A stretch of DNA of 64,000 bases. It comes from an uncultured bacterium (lineage in GTDB: Bacteria; Bacillota; Clostridia; Lachnospirales; Lachnospiraceae). Shown in pieces: positions 42,862-53,800 of the stretch. Numbering within the stretch: the first letter of the stretch is position 1; each line of letters begins with the position of its first letter. Under the pieces are notes generated by a model. That model was not told the origin of the DNA. It did not search any database and saw nothing but the letters and a program-made list of their open reading frames with translations. The position numbers and the translations under genes are program-made. The stretch is from contig CAJMRM010000002.1 of the NCBI GenBank assembly GCA_905215775.1, positions 1-64,000 on the forward strand, written 5' to 3'.

Positions 42862-43389
42862 TCAGGCCATGCTCCCCGCCAGAATGATGCTGGCGCCGAT
42901 CCCGGCGGCCGTGGCTGCCAGCGCTCCCGGAAGGGTCCAACGGGTTTTCCGTATCCCCGCAGTCATAAAATATACGCTCATGGTATAAAAGATCGTCTCT
43001 GTGCATCCCATCATAATGGACACCATATTTCCTATCATGGAATCGGGGCCGTATTCCTTAAAGATATCCAGGATCAGTCCCGTGGCCGCAGAGCTGGACA
43101 CAAGGCGGACCAGGACCACCGGAACCAGAGGCACCGGAATATGAAGCCAGCCCGCCGGAGTCCGCAAGGCCCTGGCTGCAGCCTCCAAAAAACCGGATTC
43201 CCTTAAAATTCCCACCGCAGCCATGAGGCCGATCAGAGTGGGCAGGATCCCCGCAACCGTCTTCATCCCCTCTGCCGCCCCTTTTAAGAAATCATCGAAA
43301 ACCGGACGTCCGGACAGGATGCCGAATCCCACAATGTAAAAAATCACCAGCGGAACCATGAATTCTGACAGGAAGATCAATAGATCCAT
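42862..43389 (-). CDS. spmB: Spore maturation protein B (nucleoside-recognition domain)
   Basis: A 175-residue membrane protein of the SpmB family with the gate motif (GILPTLIGLMAAVGILRESG) and the second half MGCTETIFYTMSVYF, where homologues have GSNTETTFYV-like residues. In Bacillus, SpmA and SpmB help dehydrate the spore core. Here no spmA lies next to it: the upstream neighbour is divergent. It may be elsewhere. GGAGGAG precedes the ATG. Confidence 0.88.
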   Translation of the reverse strand: MDLLIFLSEFMVPLVIFYIVGFGILSGRPVFDDFLKGAAEGMKTVAGILPTLIGLMAAVGILRESGFLEAAARALRTPAGWLHIPVPLVPVVLVRLVSSSAATGLILDIFKEYGPDSMIGNMVSIMMGCTETIFYTMSVYFMTAGIRKTRWTLPGALAATAAGIGASIILAGSMA

Positions 43390-43421
43390 AAATCCAGCTC
43401 CTCCATCCCTGTTTTAAACCA

Positions 43422-43450
43422 TTGTATTCTCTTTAAAAATCAGATATACT
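43422..43450 (+). promoter_or_regulatory. Promoter of the ArsC/Spx-like gene
   Basis: TTGTAT (43422-43427), 17 bp, TATACT (43445-43450), 25 bp before the start codon. Confidence 0.7.
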
Positions 43451-43474
43451 TATAAAAAACAGGAGGTTGTCCAT

Positions 43475-43831
43475 ATGAGTCTGTTATTTTTAGAGTATCC
43501 GCCCTGTTCCACCTGCAAAAAAGCGAAGTCCTGGCTGGACGCCCATGGGATCCAGTACACCTCCCGGCATATTAAGGACCAGAATCCCTCAAGGGAGGAG
43601 CTCCGGGACTGGTATCAAAAGAGCGGACTTCCTTTAAAGCGGTTCTTCAATACCAGCGGCCTTCTTTATAAATCCATGGCCCTAAAGGATAAGCTTCCAT
43701 CCATGACCGAGGATGAGCAGCTGGAGCTTTTATCCACCGATGGGATGCTGGTAAAACGTCCCATCCTGGTATCCCAGGACCGTGTTCTCGTGGGATTTAA
43801 GGAAAATGAATGGAGTGAAACGCTCGCCTGA
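43475..43831 (+). CDS. ArsC/Spx/MgsR family thioredoxin-fold protein
   Basis: A 118-residue cytoplasmic protein with CSTC (Cys11, Cys14) at the end of the first strand, the SREELRDWYQKSGLPLKRFFN helix and the GMLVKRPILV conserved block. This is the ArsC-related family covering YffB-type oxidoreductases, arsenate reductases and the Spx/MgsR regulators. The CxxC pair favours an oxidoreductase or Spx-like redox switch over classic ArsC, which has one N-terminal Cys. AGGAGG ribosome binding site and own promoter; divergent from spmB. Confidence 0.88.
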   Translation: MSLLFLEYPPCSTCKKAKSWLDAHGIQYTSRHIKDQNPSREELRDWYQKSGLPLKRFFNTSGLLYKSMALKDKLPSMTEDEQLELLSTDGMLVKRPILVSQDRVLVGFKENEWSETLA

Positions 43832-44887
43832 TCAGAAGCCTGGGCCTTTGTCCAGGCTTTCCTTTTCCCCATTTCTTCGTCTCCCGGACAGCCATAAAAT
43901 CGCTGTGCCGCCCAGGATCATGACGAAAAAGCCAGTCCCGAAAACTACCATGGTCAGATGATTTTTTATCCAGTGCAAAAACCGGTCCGCCGCACCGGGC
44001 ATTTTCTCCTGCTCCGCTGGCGAAAGTGCCTCTGCTCCGCCTGTTTCCACTGTTTCTGTTTCCCTTTCCCGGCTCGTTTCCTCCTCCTGGCTGCTTTCCG
44101 GCTCCCGACGGATCTCCTCATACAGCCCGATATACTGTTTGCCCTTTATTTCCGGTGTTCTTACCTGTCCGCCGTACCGTACCTCCACATTTCTCACCAG
44201 CTTTTCCCCGGCTGCCCTGGCGTCCCGGCACAGGATCCCCTCCTTTTCATAGCTTTCCCCGCTCCATTCCACCTTTTCTACGCGATAGCACTCTTCCGGA
44301 AGTCCCAGGTACTCCAAAAATTCTGCTCCATAGGAGGACAGGTCTGCGTCTTTCGATATTTCCGTGTCTCCCAGCTGGAATACGTCCGCATCGTATCCTG
44401 AGACGGTGACCAGAAACTGAAAGTCGCCGGTCCACTGGGAACTCGTCTCCTCCGTTTCCAGTCTGGGAATCTCTCTTTCGTATTCCTGTCCGGTCTGTGC
44501 ATCCGTCAGTGTGACCCAGGCCGTTTCCGGCGGCTCCTGTCTCCCCTCCAGGGCATATGGAACTATGACGGAAGCATACGTCATAGTCCCTCCCTGTCGG
44601 GCCTGCCGGATTCTCCTGGAAACCAGCCGGTACTGCTTTCCGTCCCGTTCCAGGAGCTCCTCCAGCTCCGGTACCTGTCCTGCATCTGTAAATACCGGCC
44701 CTTCAAGGGTCAGTGTCTCCGCCGGCGCAGTTTCTTCCGTACGGTCCGGGAGCTTTTCCGCACCATAAGCGGCGGCGGCTCCGCTTATGGCACAGGAATC
44801 GTTCCATGCCCAGGCCAGGCAGACCCCCACCCATAAGAGCACGGTCCCAGGGCCGGAGCTCTGCCTCCTCCATCGTTTATTTTTCAA
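43832..44887 (-). CDS. Single-pass surface membrane protein at the end of the giant-protein operon
   Basis: A 351-residue protein of no family I recognise. A signal-like hydrophobic segment (about residues 15-38), an extracytoplasmic region of about 265 residues with many charged residues and aromatic patches, an E/R/T-rich stalk, one membrane segment (about 308-331) and a short basic tail. It starts with TTG at 44887: a strong GGAGGAGGG site six bases upstream lies inside the 3' end of the giant gene, which overlaps it by 11 bp. Coupled translation suggests it acts with the 3755-residue protein, perhaps as anchor, chaperone or assembly factor; this is inference. Confidence 0.75.
   Translation of the reverse strand: MKNKRWRRQSSGPGTVLLWVGVCLAWAWNDSCAISGAAAAYGAEKLPDRTEETAPAETLTLEGPVFTDAGQVPELEELLERDGKQYRLVSRRIRQARQGGTMTYASVIVPYALEGRQEPPETAWVTLTDAQTGQEYEREIPRLETEETSSQWTGDFQFLVTVSGYDADVFQLGDTEISKDADLSSYGAEFLEYLGLPEECYRVEKVEWSGESYEKEGILCRDARAAGEKLVRNVEVRYGGQVRTPEIKGKQYIGLYEEIRREPESSQEEETSRERETETVETGGAEALSPAEQEKMPGAADRFLHWIKNHLTMVVFGTGFFVMILGGTAILWLSGRRRNGEKESLDKGPGF
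43836..43868 (+). terminator. Intrinsic terminator inside the end of the opposite gene
   Basis: AAGCCTGG (43836-43843) and CCAGGCTT (43852-43859) followed by TTCCTTTT. It starts 4 bp after the ArsC-like stop, and on the other strand the same bases encode the last residues of the 351-residue membrane protein. Confidence 0.75.
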
Positions 44888-47800
44888 GCTTATCCCTCCT
44901 CCAAAGGATCAGACAGACGATTCCTCCCAATATCCCCAGAACCGCCAGGACTCCATATATTCCGGGCCTTTGATGATCTCCCGCCTTGGGGATCCCTGTC
45001 CGGATCCTGGATGGGCGATCGATCCGCAATGTCCCTCTTCCATCCAGCTCGATCTCATACCTGGCCGTTATGATCCCTTTTTTCTTTGGCTCCCCCGGAG
45101 CCTCGGTTTCCGGAGTCTCCGGCCATTCCGGCATTTCTGGTTCCGGTTCCCTGTCAGGATCCGGGGCCGGCCGTTCCGGTTTTTCCGGTTTTTCTGGTTC
45201 CTCCGGTATTTCCGGCTCCTTTCTTTTATCCTCCATGATCACCCGGTCTATGGCCCCATTTTCCGACACTGTAAACGTCACCTCCTCTGCAATCTGGTAT
45301 CCCGAAGGCGCTGTTATCTCAGCAAGTGTATACCTTTCTCCCGCCTCGAGCCTCCCTGTGATCCTGTGAGGCGTATTCCCCGAGGTCCACCGGTCCACCA
45401 CACGTCCGCTCTTATCCTTCAGGACCAGGACCGCTCCGGGAAGCTCCTCCCCGGTGACCATATCCGTTTTCTGGATCTCCGCCCGGGTGGGCCTGTCCTC
45501 CATCCTCACTCTTTGGATCCCTCCATCTTGGCCAACCGTAAATGGGATCTCTTCGGCCCAGGCATAGCCAGATGCCGGTAAAACCTCGGCCAAAAGATAG
45601 GCTTCTCCCGGTTTCAGGATTCCTGTGAGTTTGATTTCCTCTCCGGATCTCCATTCCTTCACCAGCTTTCCATCCATACTTTTTATGGAAAGCAGCGCTC
45701 CGGAGATCTCTTCTCCTGTGACCAGGTCTGTTTTTCGGATCCGCACATCCGTTTCCTTGTTTTTAAGATCCGCCAGAACCATTTTTCCATTTTCATCAAT
45801 GGAAACCGAAAGTCTTCCGGATAAAAATTCAGATCCATCACTGAATACTACAATTTCCTCCAGGGTATACGTTTCTCCCCTTTCTAAAAGCAGCTCTCCC
45901 TGTCCGTTTTCTTCATTCACAATTTCATGAGTCAGGCCTCCGTCTCCGGTCTCCCATGCCTCCAGCAGTGTATGACCGCGTCCGCAGAAGGTGTACCGCG
46001 TCCCAGCTGGCATCCTTTGGCGGTCTTTCAGGATACGTTCCCGATTTTCATCCCAAAGGCAAACCGTTTCCCTCTCTGCAGTCACCCTGCTGCCATCGGA
46101 GAAAAGAATCGTTTCTTCCCAGGTAAGGGCCGCTCCTGCGCCTTCCTTCTCCGCCGCCTCCCGAAAAGCCGTAAGATTTCCTGTCATGGGAGCCGTGAGA
46201 ATCTCTTCCCCCTCCCTTTTTAAGGTGATCCATCCCTTCCGGGCCCTGCGCCCCCGGACCAAAATGGATCCGATCCTTTCCTTTTCTGCATCATACCGGA
46301 TCTGGACCAGGCTGGATGCGCTGGATATCTCCGTTATGCTCCGTCCATCGTCAGACACAGTAAACATCACCGGCTCCGCTGGAGAATACCCCTCCGGCGC
46401 CTCCTCCTCCACAAGGAAATAGGTTCGGCCTCCGGATAATTTCCCCGATACCAGATGGGGCTCCGGGCCGGAAACCCATACCTCCAGCGGATCTCCCCAG
46501 GGCCGCATTTGTCCATCCTCCGCCCCTGCGTTATAAATGGCCAGCCGCGCTCCCTTTACAAAGTGATCCGTATGAAAGCTGCTTTTGGAAAACCACAGCC
46601 TGGTTTCTTCATTTTCCACCCTTATTTTTTTTACTGTCAACGGCGTATGGGTATTATCAAACCAGAATTTCCATACCCTATTGTCCAGGCAGAAGCCCTC
46701 CGGGGCCTGGATCTCCCGTACCTGGTATTCATAGGGTACGGCTCTTCCGTCGTCTCCCAGATATGCCGCCGGAAGCTCTCCGGATACCGCCTTCCCATCG
46801 GCTCCGGTCACCATACGGAAAATCTCCCCGGTTTTTACATTTTTCACCTCAAACCATGCTCCCGGAAGCGGCTTCTCATGCCACTGGGCATCCAGCTTTA
46901 AAATCTCGATCCGGCCTCTGGAAAGCCGGTTCACCGCCCGGATGACCCCGCCGGAATCCTTTCCGAGCTCAAGCTTCTGCGGCTCCATGGCTGAAAAATG
47001 ATCCGGTGTCCTGAGCTCTGCCAGATAATAGGTTCCCTCCCTTACGGGCGGCAGCCGGTGCAGGCGCAGATCACCCGGCCCATATCCCTTCGGGATCCTT
47101 CCCTCCGCCAGATCATCCGCCGTATAGGTTCCTTCCCTTCCCGACGTCCAGGTATCCTCCAGAAGCGCTTCATCGGCAGAAAATCCCCCGTTTTCGTCTG
47201 CCCGGTAAAGGGCCAGCCTGGCTCCGCAGACCTGCCGTCCGCGCTCATCGGTCTTGTCTGCGTACCACTGTCTCCGCCTGTTTTCCACATAATACCGGAT
47301 CACCCAGCTTTCTTCCTTCACCTGGACCAGTACCGGCTCCGCCGTTTCATATCCCCCCGGCGTTTCCGTTTCCACCAGGACATAATACCCCTCCGGAATA
47401 CGGTCGATCCGGTGAAGACCGCCTCTTATATCATAGCTGCAGGCCGCCGGGCCATCCCGGAACATACCTGTTTTATAGCGGTACTGGTATTCAAATTTCC
47501 AGTTCCCGCCCACCCCTGTCCGGGATGCGGTCACCCGCAGGCAGCTTCCGTCTGACAGGCTCCAGAGCTGGACCGTTGTTTCTCCGTTTCCTGTACTGCG
47601 GCTTTCCATCCGTTCTCCGGTCCCTGTACGCGTTCCATCATATGCTTTCCAGGAAAATGCATCAAAATCGGTTCCGTATTCCTGGAACATGGACTCATAT
47701 GCCTGGGAGAGCTCCGTTCCATAAAAGGAGAGATCGTCTGTGATCCAGGTATCCACCGGATTTCCCTTCTGGTATACATACGCTCCGTTTTCCGTCATGA

Positions 47801-50800
47801 CCGTTCCGTCCTCCTCCAGAACCGCAGGATAAAGAGTAAGCTCTGCTCCATGGCGTTCCGGAAGGGGCTGCCGGTTTCCCTTTTCGTCCTCCTCATACTT
47901 ATAAATTTCCAGCTTCGTATGGTCGTCCTTTAAAACGAAGCTCTGAAGCTCATCCACAGCCTTAATGGTAATTTCCATGGAGGACGGCAGATATCCCGGA
48001 GGAGTTTTCAATTCTTCCAGGATATAATCTCCCGCCGGAATCCCCTCAAAATACATCGGACGCCCATCCGTTATCCACCGGGCTGTCACAGGAACCGGGT
48101 GGTTATCCACCGGATCCTCTGTATTCCACACCGCCGGGCTGTTTCCCTTTTTCACAAGATAATAGCCCTTGGGATATTTCTCCAGATCCTGGGAATACAC
48201 TCTTCTGGCCGGATAGAGGGCCAGCTCCGCCCCCTTCACCGCCTGATGGGAATAAAAGCCCGCTGCCTCCACCGCCCATTCCTCTGTATGCCCGTTTTCC
48301 CCATTTACCACCGGAATCCTGTACGTCTCTGTTCCGTCTGTTTTCAGTATTTCTGCCCGTATCTTTTCATCCGTCATGGCGGTCCGCTGGACGTTCCGGG
48401 TCTCCTCTGCCCGGACTGCCTGCGGAAAGGCCCGCGTATATCCTGGCGGAACACCGGTTTCTTCCATGATATAGGTTCCAGGGATCACGCGCCGGAGCAT
48501 ATCCGCCTGTCCCCAGGTCGATTCCCCTCCGGATGGATCCTGGGGTGAGCTCTCCCCAGATGTCCACCGATTGGGAATGATCCAGAATTCCCCGTTTCTG
48601 TGCTGGACAGGCCTGTCGTCCCCCTCTGTCCCGGGATCTCCCGTTTCATAAAGTGCTTCCGGCTCTCCCATGGTATAGGAAGCCTTATGATACTGCTCCA
48701 GCAGGTCATCATACCGAAAATACAGGTAATCTCCGTCCCTGTCATAAACCGCTCTGCCCTTTTTGTACATCTCCCCATTGACCGAATAGTACCGCACCAT
48801 CCCATAAGCGTCGTAAAACGGTTTCAGTCTTTTTTCCAGCTTTCCGGTTCCCGGTTCCCAGGTTCCCGTAAGATACGCATTTTCCGTTCCGGCATTCACC
48901 TCGCCGGGCCGTCCGGTGAGGATCTTTTCCCTGGCGATCCGATTCCCGTATCCATCATAAAAGGAGATCACCGGCCAAACAAAATAGTGGGACTCCTCCT
49001 TTCCAAGGGGACCGGTCCCGGATTTCTCCACATAAGCCAGCCCTGTGTATGGATCCACACAGGCATCCCTCTGCATTTCCTGGTTCAAATGGTAGACCTC
49101 GGTTTCCGGATCCATGGATAAAAACGCCTTGGCTCCAGGGTCATAGACCAGTCTGGACAGCTCTCCTCCCGTCAGCTCAAGCAGCGGCTGTCCTCCCTGG
49201 AATGCATAAACAGACCGGGTATCCTGAGTGATCCGTATTTTCTCTCCATCCCTTCCAAATCCGTATACGCTTCCATCGTCTCCAGTCTCCAGTACCCTGA
49301 GGTTCCCCAAATCGTAAAACAGTACAGAGGTATCCTCCCGTTTCTCCTCCTGTAATGTCCAGCGGTCCTCTTCATCCTTCTTAAACCGCAGCGCGCTGCC
49401 CGCATACCCTTTCTTCACCCGGATATCCAAAACATTCCCATTTCGGTCTCTCTGGACCTCGACTCCCTCCATTCTGTGATCCCCGGTGTCGCCGGACGGG
49501 CGTATCTCTATGGCCTCAAAAAGAGCCATTTCTGCTCCTGCCACATACCGGTTCTGATCATCGGCTGTTTCCAGTGTTCTGGTCACATAGCCATAGCCCT
49601 GAAAAATTCCATTCTCATAAACGATCTCCACCCGCTCCCCGGCTGCTTTTCGTTCCTCCAGGTATTCCAGGGTTCCCTTTTTCCATCCAAAGCCCTGGTA
49701 TTTTCCCATGGAATTATATGCAAGCTCCAGATTTTCCAATCCGTAGACCGCCCCCAGAAAGGAAAGGCTTCCCTCCACGCGTCCTGATACCTTCATCCCC
49801 TCATAGGATGCCTGTGTCTTCATTTTCGACACCTCCAGGCTGACTGCAGTATTGTTTACGTAGATTCTGGCTGTATCCTCCACATCCTCTCCCCTCTTTC
49901 CGGATCCGAACCGGACCGCCGCCTTTTTATCTTGGGAATCTCCGGTATAATACCGGATCCCGTCACTGTATATTTCCACAGGAACGGGCCGGCTCCTGAC
50001 ATATCCGGCCGGAGCCAGAAGCTCTGCCAGAACGTATACCCCGGCCGGAAGCGGCTCCGGCGTCTCCACGCAGCCGGTGATCTGAAGCGGCTCCTCTCCG
50101 TCCCCGTCATAAACCGAGGAAAGGGACAAAAAGTCTCCCGTCCTCACTCCGGAAGGATCCCGGAAAATAATACAGTCCTCTTCCCGGCACACCGGGGTTC
50201 CTGCGGGCACCGTTCCATAAAACAATCCGCCAGGTCCCGGGATCCCTCCGGAGGTTTCCATATCCGGCCTTCTGCGGCCGGCTTCCATCCCTGTCTGCCT
50301 GGCAAAGGGCATGATCCCACTTGCCCCCATGGCCTCCAGAAACGGCCGGCTTCCCTGGATCACTGTCTCTGTTTCATACCGCTTGACAGCACCGTCCCCA
50401 TCCTTTTCCCCATTCCGCTCCGCTTTATAAAGGGCAAATACTGCCTCATCGTGAAGGATCTGTTCTCCGGTCTCTGCATCCAGCTTTTCAATCCGCAGCC
50501 TTGCCCGGTACAGCCGGTTTAAAAAGGTCTGGAACACAAAATTCTCTGTCTGGCTCCACGGCTCCAGCATATGGGCATATTTTCCGTCCCAGGAGGACCG
50601 GTCCTGTTCCTCCCCGTAGGGATATACAAAAAAATCCCCTTTGTGACCATGGCCCTTTACCACATATTTCCCATCTGGCTCTGTTTCGTTTCCTTTTTTC
50701 ACCCCGTCAAACCGGATCCGATACCGTCCGGCTGTCTGCTCCGGAGGCTCCTTGCTGTTGTATACCAGCTCCTCTGAAAAACGGCCGGGGATCTCCGCCC

Positions 50801-53800
50801 ATCCATCCTCATACACCGATGGGAGGACGATCTCCTTCGGCGGATCGATCCGGTAATGCCGGTTCTCGAAATCCATCCATTGGGCTTTGAAAGGCTGCTG
50901 TTCTGCCAGAACATAAGCTCCGTATGGCAGATATTCTGATATTCCGAAGGCATACTCCGCTTCTCCCCCCGACATTTTCAGCTGCCAGGCAGACAGAGTC
51001 GTCTTATCCCTGTCGATCCCGCCGTTTTCCTCACTGTCCCACCGGATAGAATACAAAGAATCCAGGTCATACTTAAAAAATGGCTTCAGATATTCCTCTG
51101 CCTCGAGAATGGCCCTATAAAGCGCCCGGTCATATACCTGGTCTCCATAAACGGCCTCCATCCCATTCCCTGCCAGCTCCTCCTTTACCTGGTCCTCCAG
51201 ATACCAGGTGACCGCAAACTGGCGTACCGCATCGGACCGCTTTGCATTTTCCCTGGCCTCCGGGGAGGAATTGACCGTATTTTCGACCCCCGTAAGAAGG
51301 CTTCTGGCAAAGGGCTTAAAGGAGGAATTTACCACCTGGCCTTCCAGATCCCACTTGTCCGTATCCGCTGTCCGGACTGCATGGAAAAATTTTTCATAAT
51401 TGTGATCCTCCAGAACCCCTCTTTCCGTTTTCTCCGTATACAGCTTCTGCACCAGCTCCGGAAATACCCTGTGGTACTGGTTCACATCCACAGCCGTTCC
51501 GTTTTGATCTGTCCATACGATGGTTCCGTCTTTCCCGCAATACAGCCGTTCCAGATTGGATCGCAAATAAATTTTAAACCGGAAATTCCCCAGGGCCTCC
51601 CCGCTGTCCACATCCTTTACCACCTTGACCCTCTGCCTGACGGGGCGCTCCAGGACCTGGACCGGAGCCAGGCCCGTATCCCCATCCTCGGCGATTTTAT
51701 GCTGTCCCCTGTATACAAGATGCTTTGCCACAATATACGTATCGGCCCCTTCCTCGCCCGCAAGTGCCGATGCGCTTATGGAAATGTTTCCAAATCGCAC
51801 AAGATACTCTGCAAAACCGATCGGATCCCCAGCCCGGTAGCCGTATACATTCCCGGCTCCCAGGCTGTCGATCTCCTCTTTTGTAAGAACCGTCTGTTTT
51901 TCGGGAAGCTTCGCCATAAAGGAAAGCGTCAGCCGTCCATTTTCGTCCGAAAACGAATTTCCGAAGCTGTCGGTGCCCCTGGAGGCGATCCGGACTCTGT
52001 GTATCCCGGTTTTCCGGTCATACTCTGCCAGCTCCAGTCTTACATCCGTATCCGCCAGCTCCTTTTCTGTGGTGATCTCAACTTTATCCACGGTTTCCGT
52101 GAGGGGAACCTGCCAGCCATGGTCCGGATCTCCATCTATATAATCCACGATCCTTTCACCGGCTTTATGATACACCATCACCGAATGCTCCATATCCTGG
52201 AGCTGCCCGTTTCCATCCACCAGCACCGCCGGAGTCAGGACCACATCTATGTAATACCGCTTTTCCGCCCCGTTTCCCATGGAATACCGGCGTTCTGTCT
52301 GATAACAGTGGCTCCCTTCCCGGCTGTATTCCTGATACACCCACCGTAAATGGACCGGATCCTCCAGGACGGAATATACCTTATCCACCTCCGCTTTCCC
52401 GTTTTCCTCATTCATGGTAAAGAAACGGCGGCTTCCCCGGACCGACGCGCCTGCGTACAGGACTGCACGGTATGTACCCCCGGACGCTTCAAAGGCATCG
52501 ATGCCGCCAAAGCTCCACTGCGGGTGCTCCGCGTACCATAAAAGGATCTTCTCCACTACGGCGGCGATCTCTGCATCCGGTCCCAGGTCTTCCAGGGAAA
52601 TCGTCGCAACTGCGGCTCCGTAATGTGTTTTTGCTGCTGGCTCTCCGGGAGCCGCTGTCATGCCAAAAGCATCCGTCTGTCCCCGCCGGACCCCTCTGCT
52701 GTATACCGGGAGTTCTTCCGATGAGCAGGTCCCGTCCGCCATGACTGGAATCTCATATCCATTGCGGTTCAGGATCTCCTCCACCTCTGCCTTCAGATAC
52801 CGGAATGCCGGATCCTCCGGATCTGTAAGATCATGGTCCGACGCCCTTTCCCTGAGCATCGGCTCCGTTTCATCCAGCTCCAGATCCGTAAGCCCCATAA
52901 CCGGTGTCTGCGGGACATGCTCTGCCCTTAGGATCTGCGGCTCCGTCCGGCTCATGGGATGCTGTCCGGTGATGCTGCCGTCCGGCCCATATTCCGGTTC
53001 ATATTTCACATGACTTCGATCTGTGTCCGCCGTTTTCCATATCTGGTTCCCGTTTTCATCCTTCACAAGGATCTCCTCTGTTCCGGTCACATGGGGACCC
53101 GTCACCTCCTTTTCCCCCGTATCCACCCGGAAAAATTCCGTATTCTCCGGAAATCCGGAAAAAATAAGCTCATATCCGCCGGTTCCCGACTCCGGATCCA
53201 CTGTCCCGGAAGAGGTCACCATAAACGGAAGCTGGTCAAACCCGTTTCCGCTTCCATCCTCTCCCTCCATGGAGGCAGAAAGCTCCGGCATGGAGACAAC
53301 AGCCGTCCCTCTTAAGGAGGCCGTCTCTTCCGGCGTCTCAAAGCCGGCTCCTTTATTGGTCCACTGGCCGGAGCGCCCGTTGACCGACAACTCATATCCC
53401 TCGCTTCTGGACAGCTCCTTCACATAATACCGGCCCAGGATCAGGGGTCTCCCGATCCAGCAGTTTCCATTGACGGACAGATTCTCCCCGTAACGGTTTC
53501 CGGGGCCTTCCCAGGATGGATCTGTCCGTCTGACCGGCTTTCCTGCATCATAATCAAAGACAGTCCCTGGCGCCTCTGTATAAACGGTAAAGCCAGCGTT
53601 TCCATCCCGGTCTGTGGACGCCACCGCCGTAAGATCATCCTTTTTATAAACGATCCCCGTATTCACCAGCCCTCCATCTCTTCCCAGCTCCGAATCGGGA
53701 TGGACAATATCCTCTGCTGCAAACAGACCGTAAACGGCTCCCTCCAGGCTTCCGTCGCCTTCCGTATCCCCGAAGGAGGAATATTCCCCGGATTCTCCCT

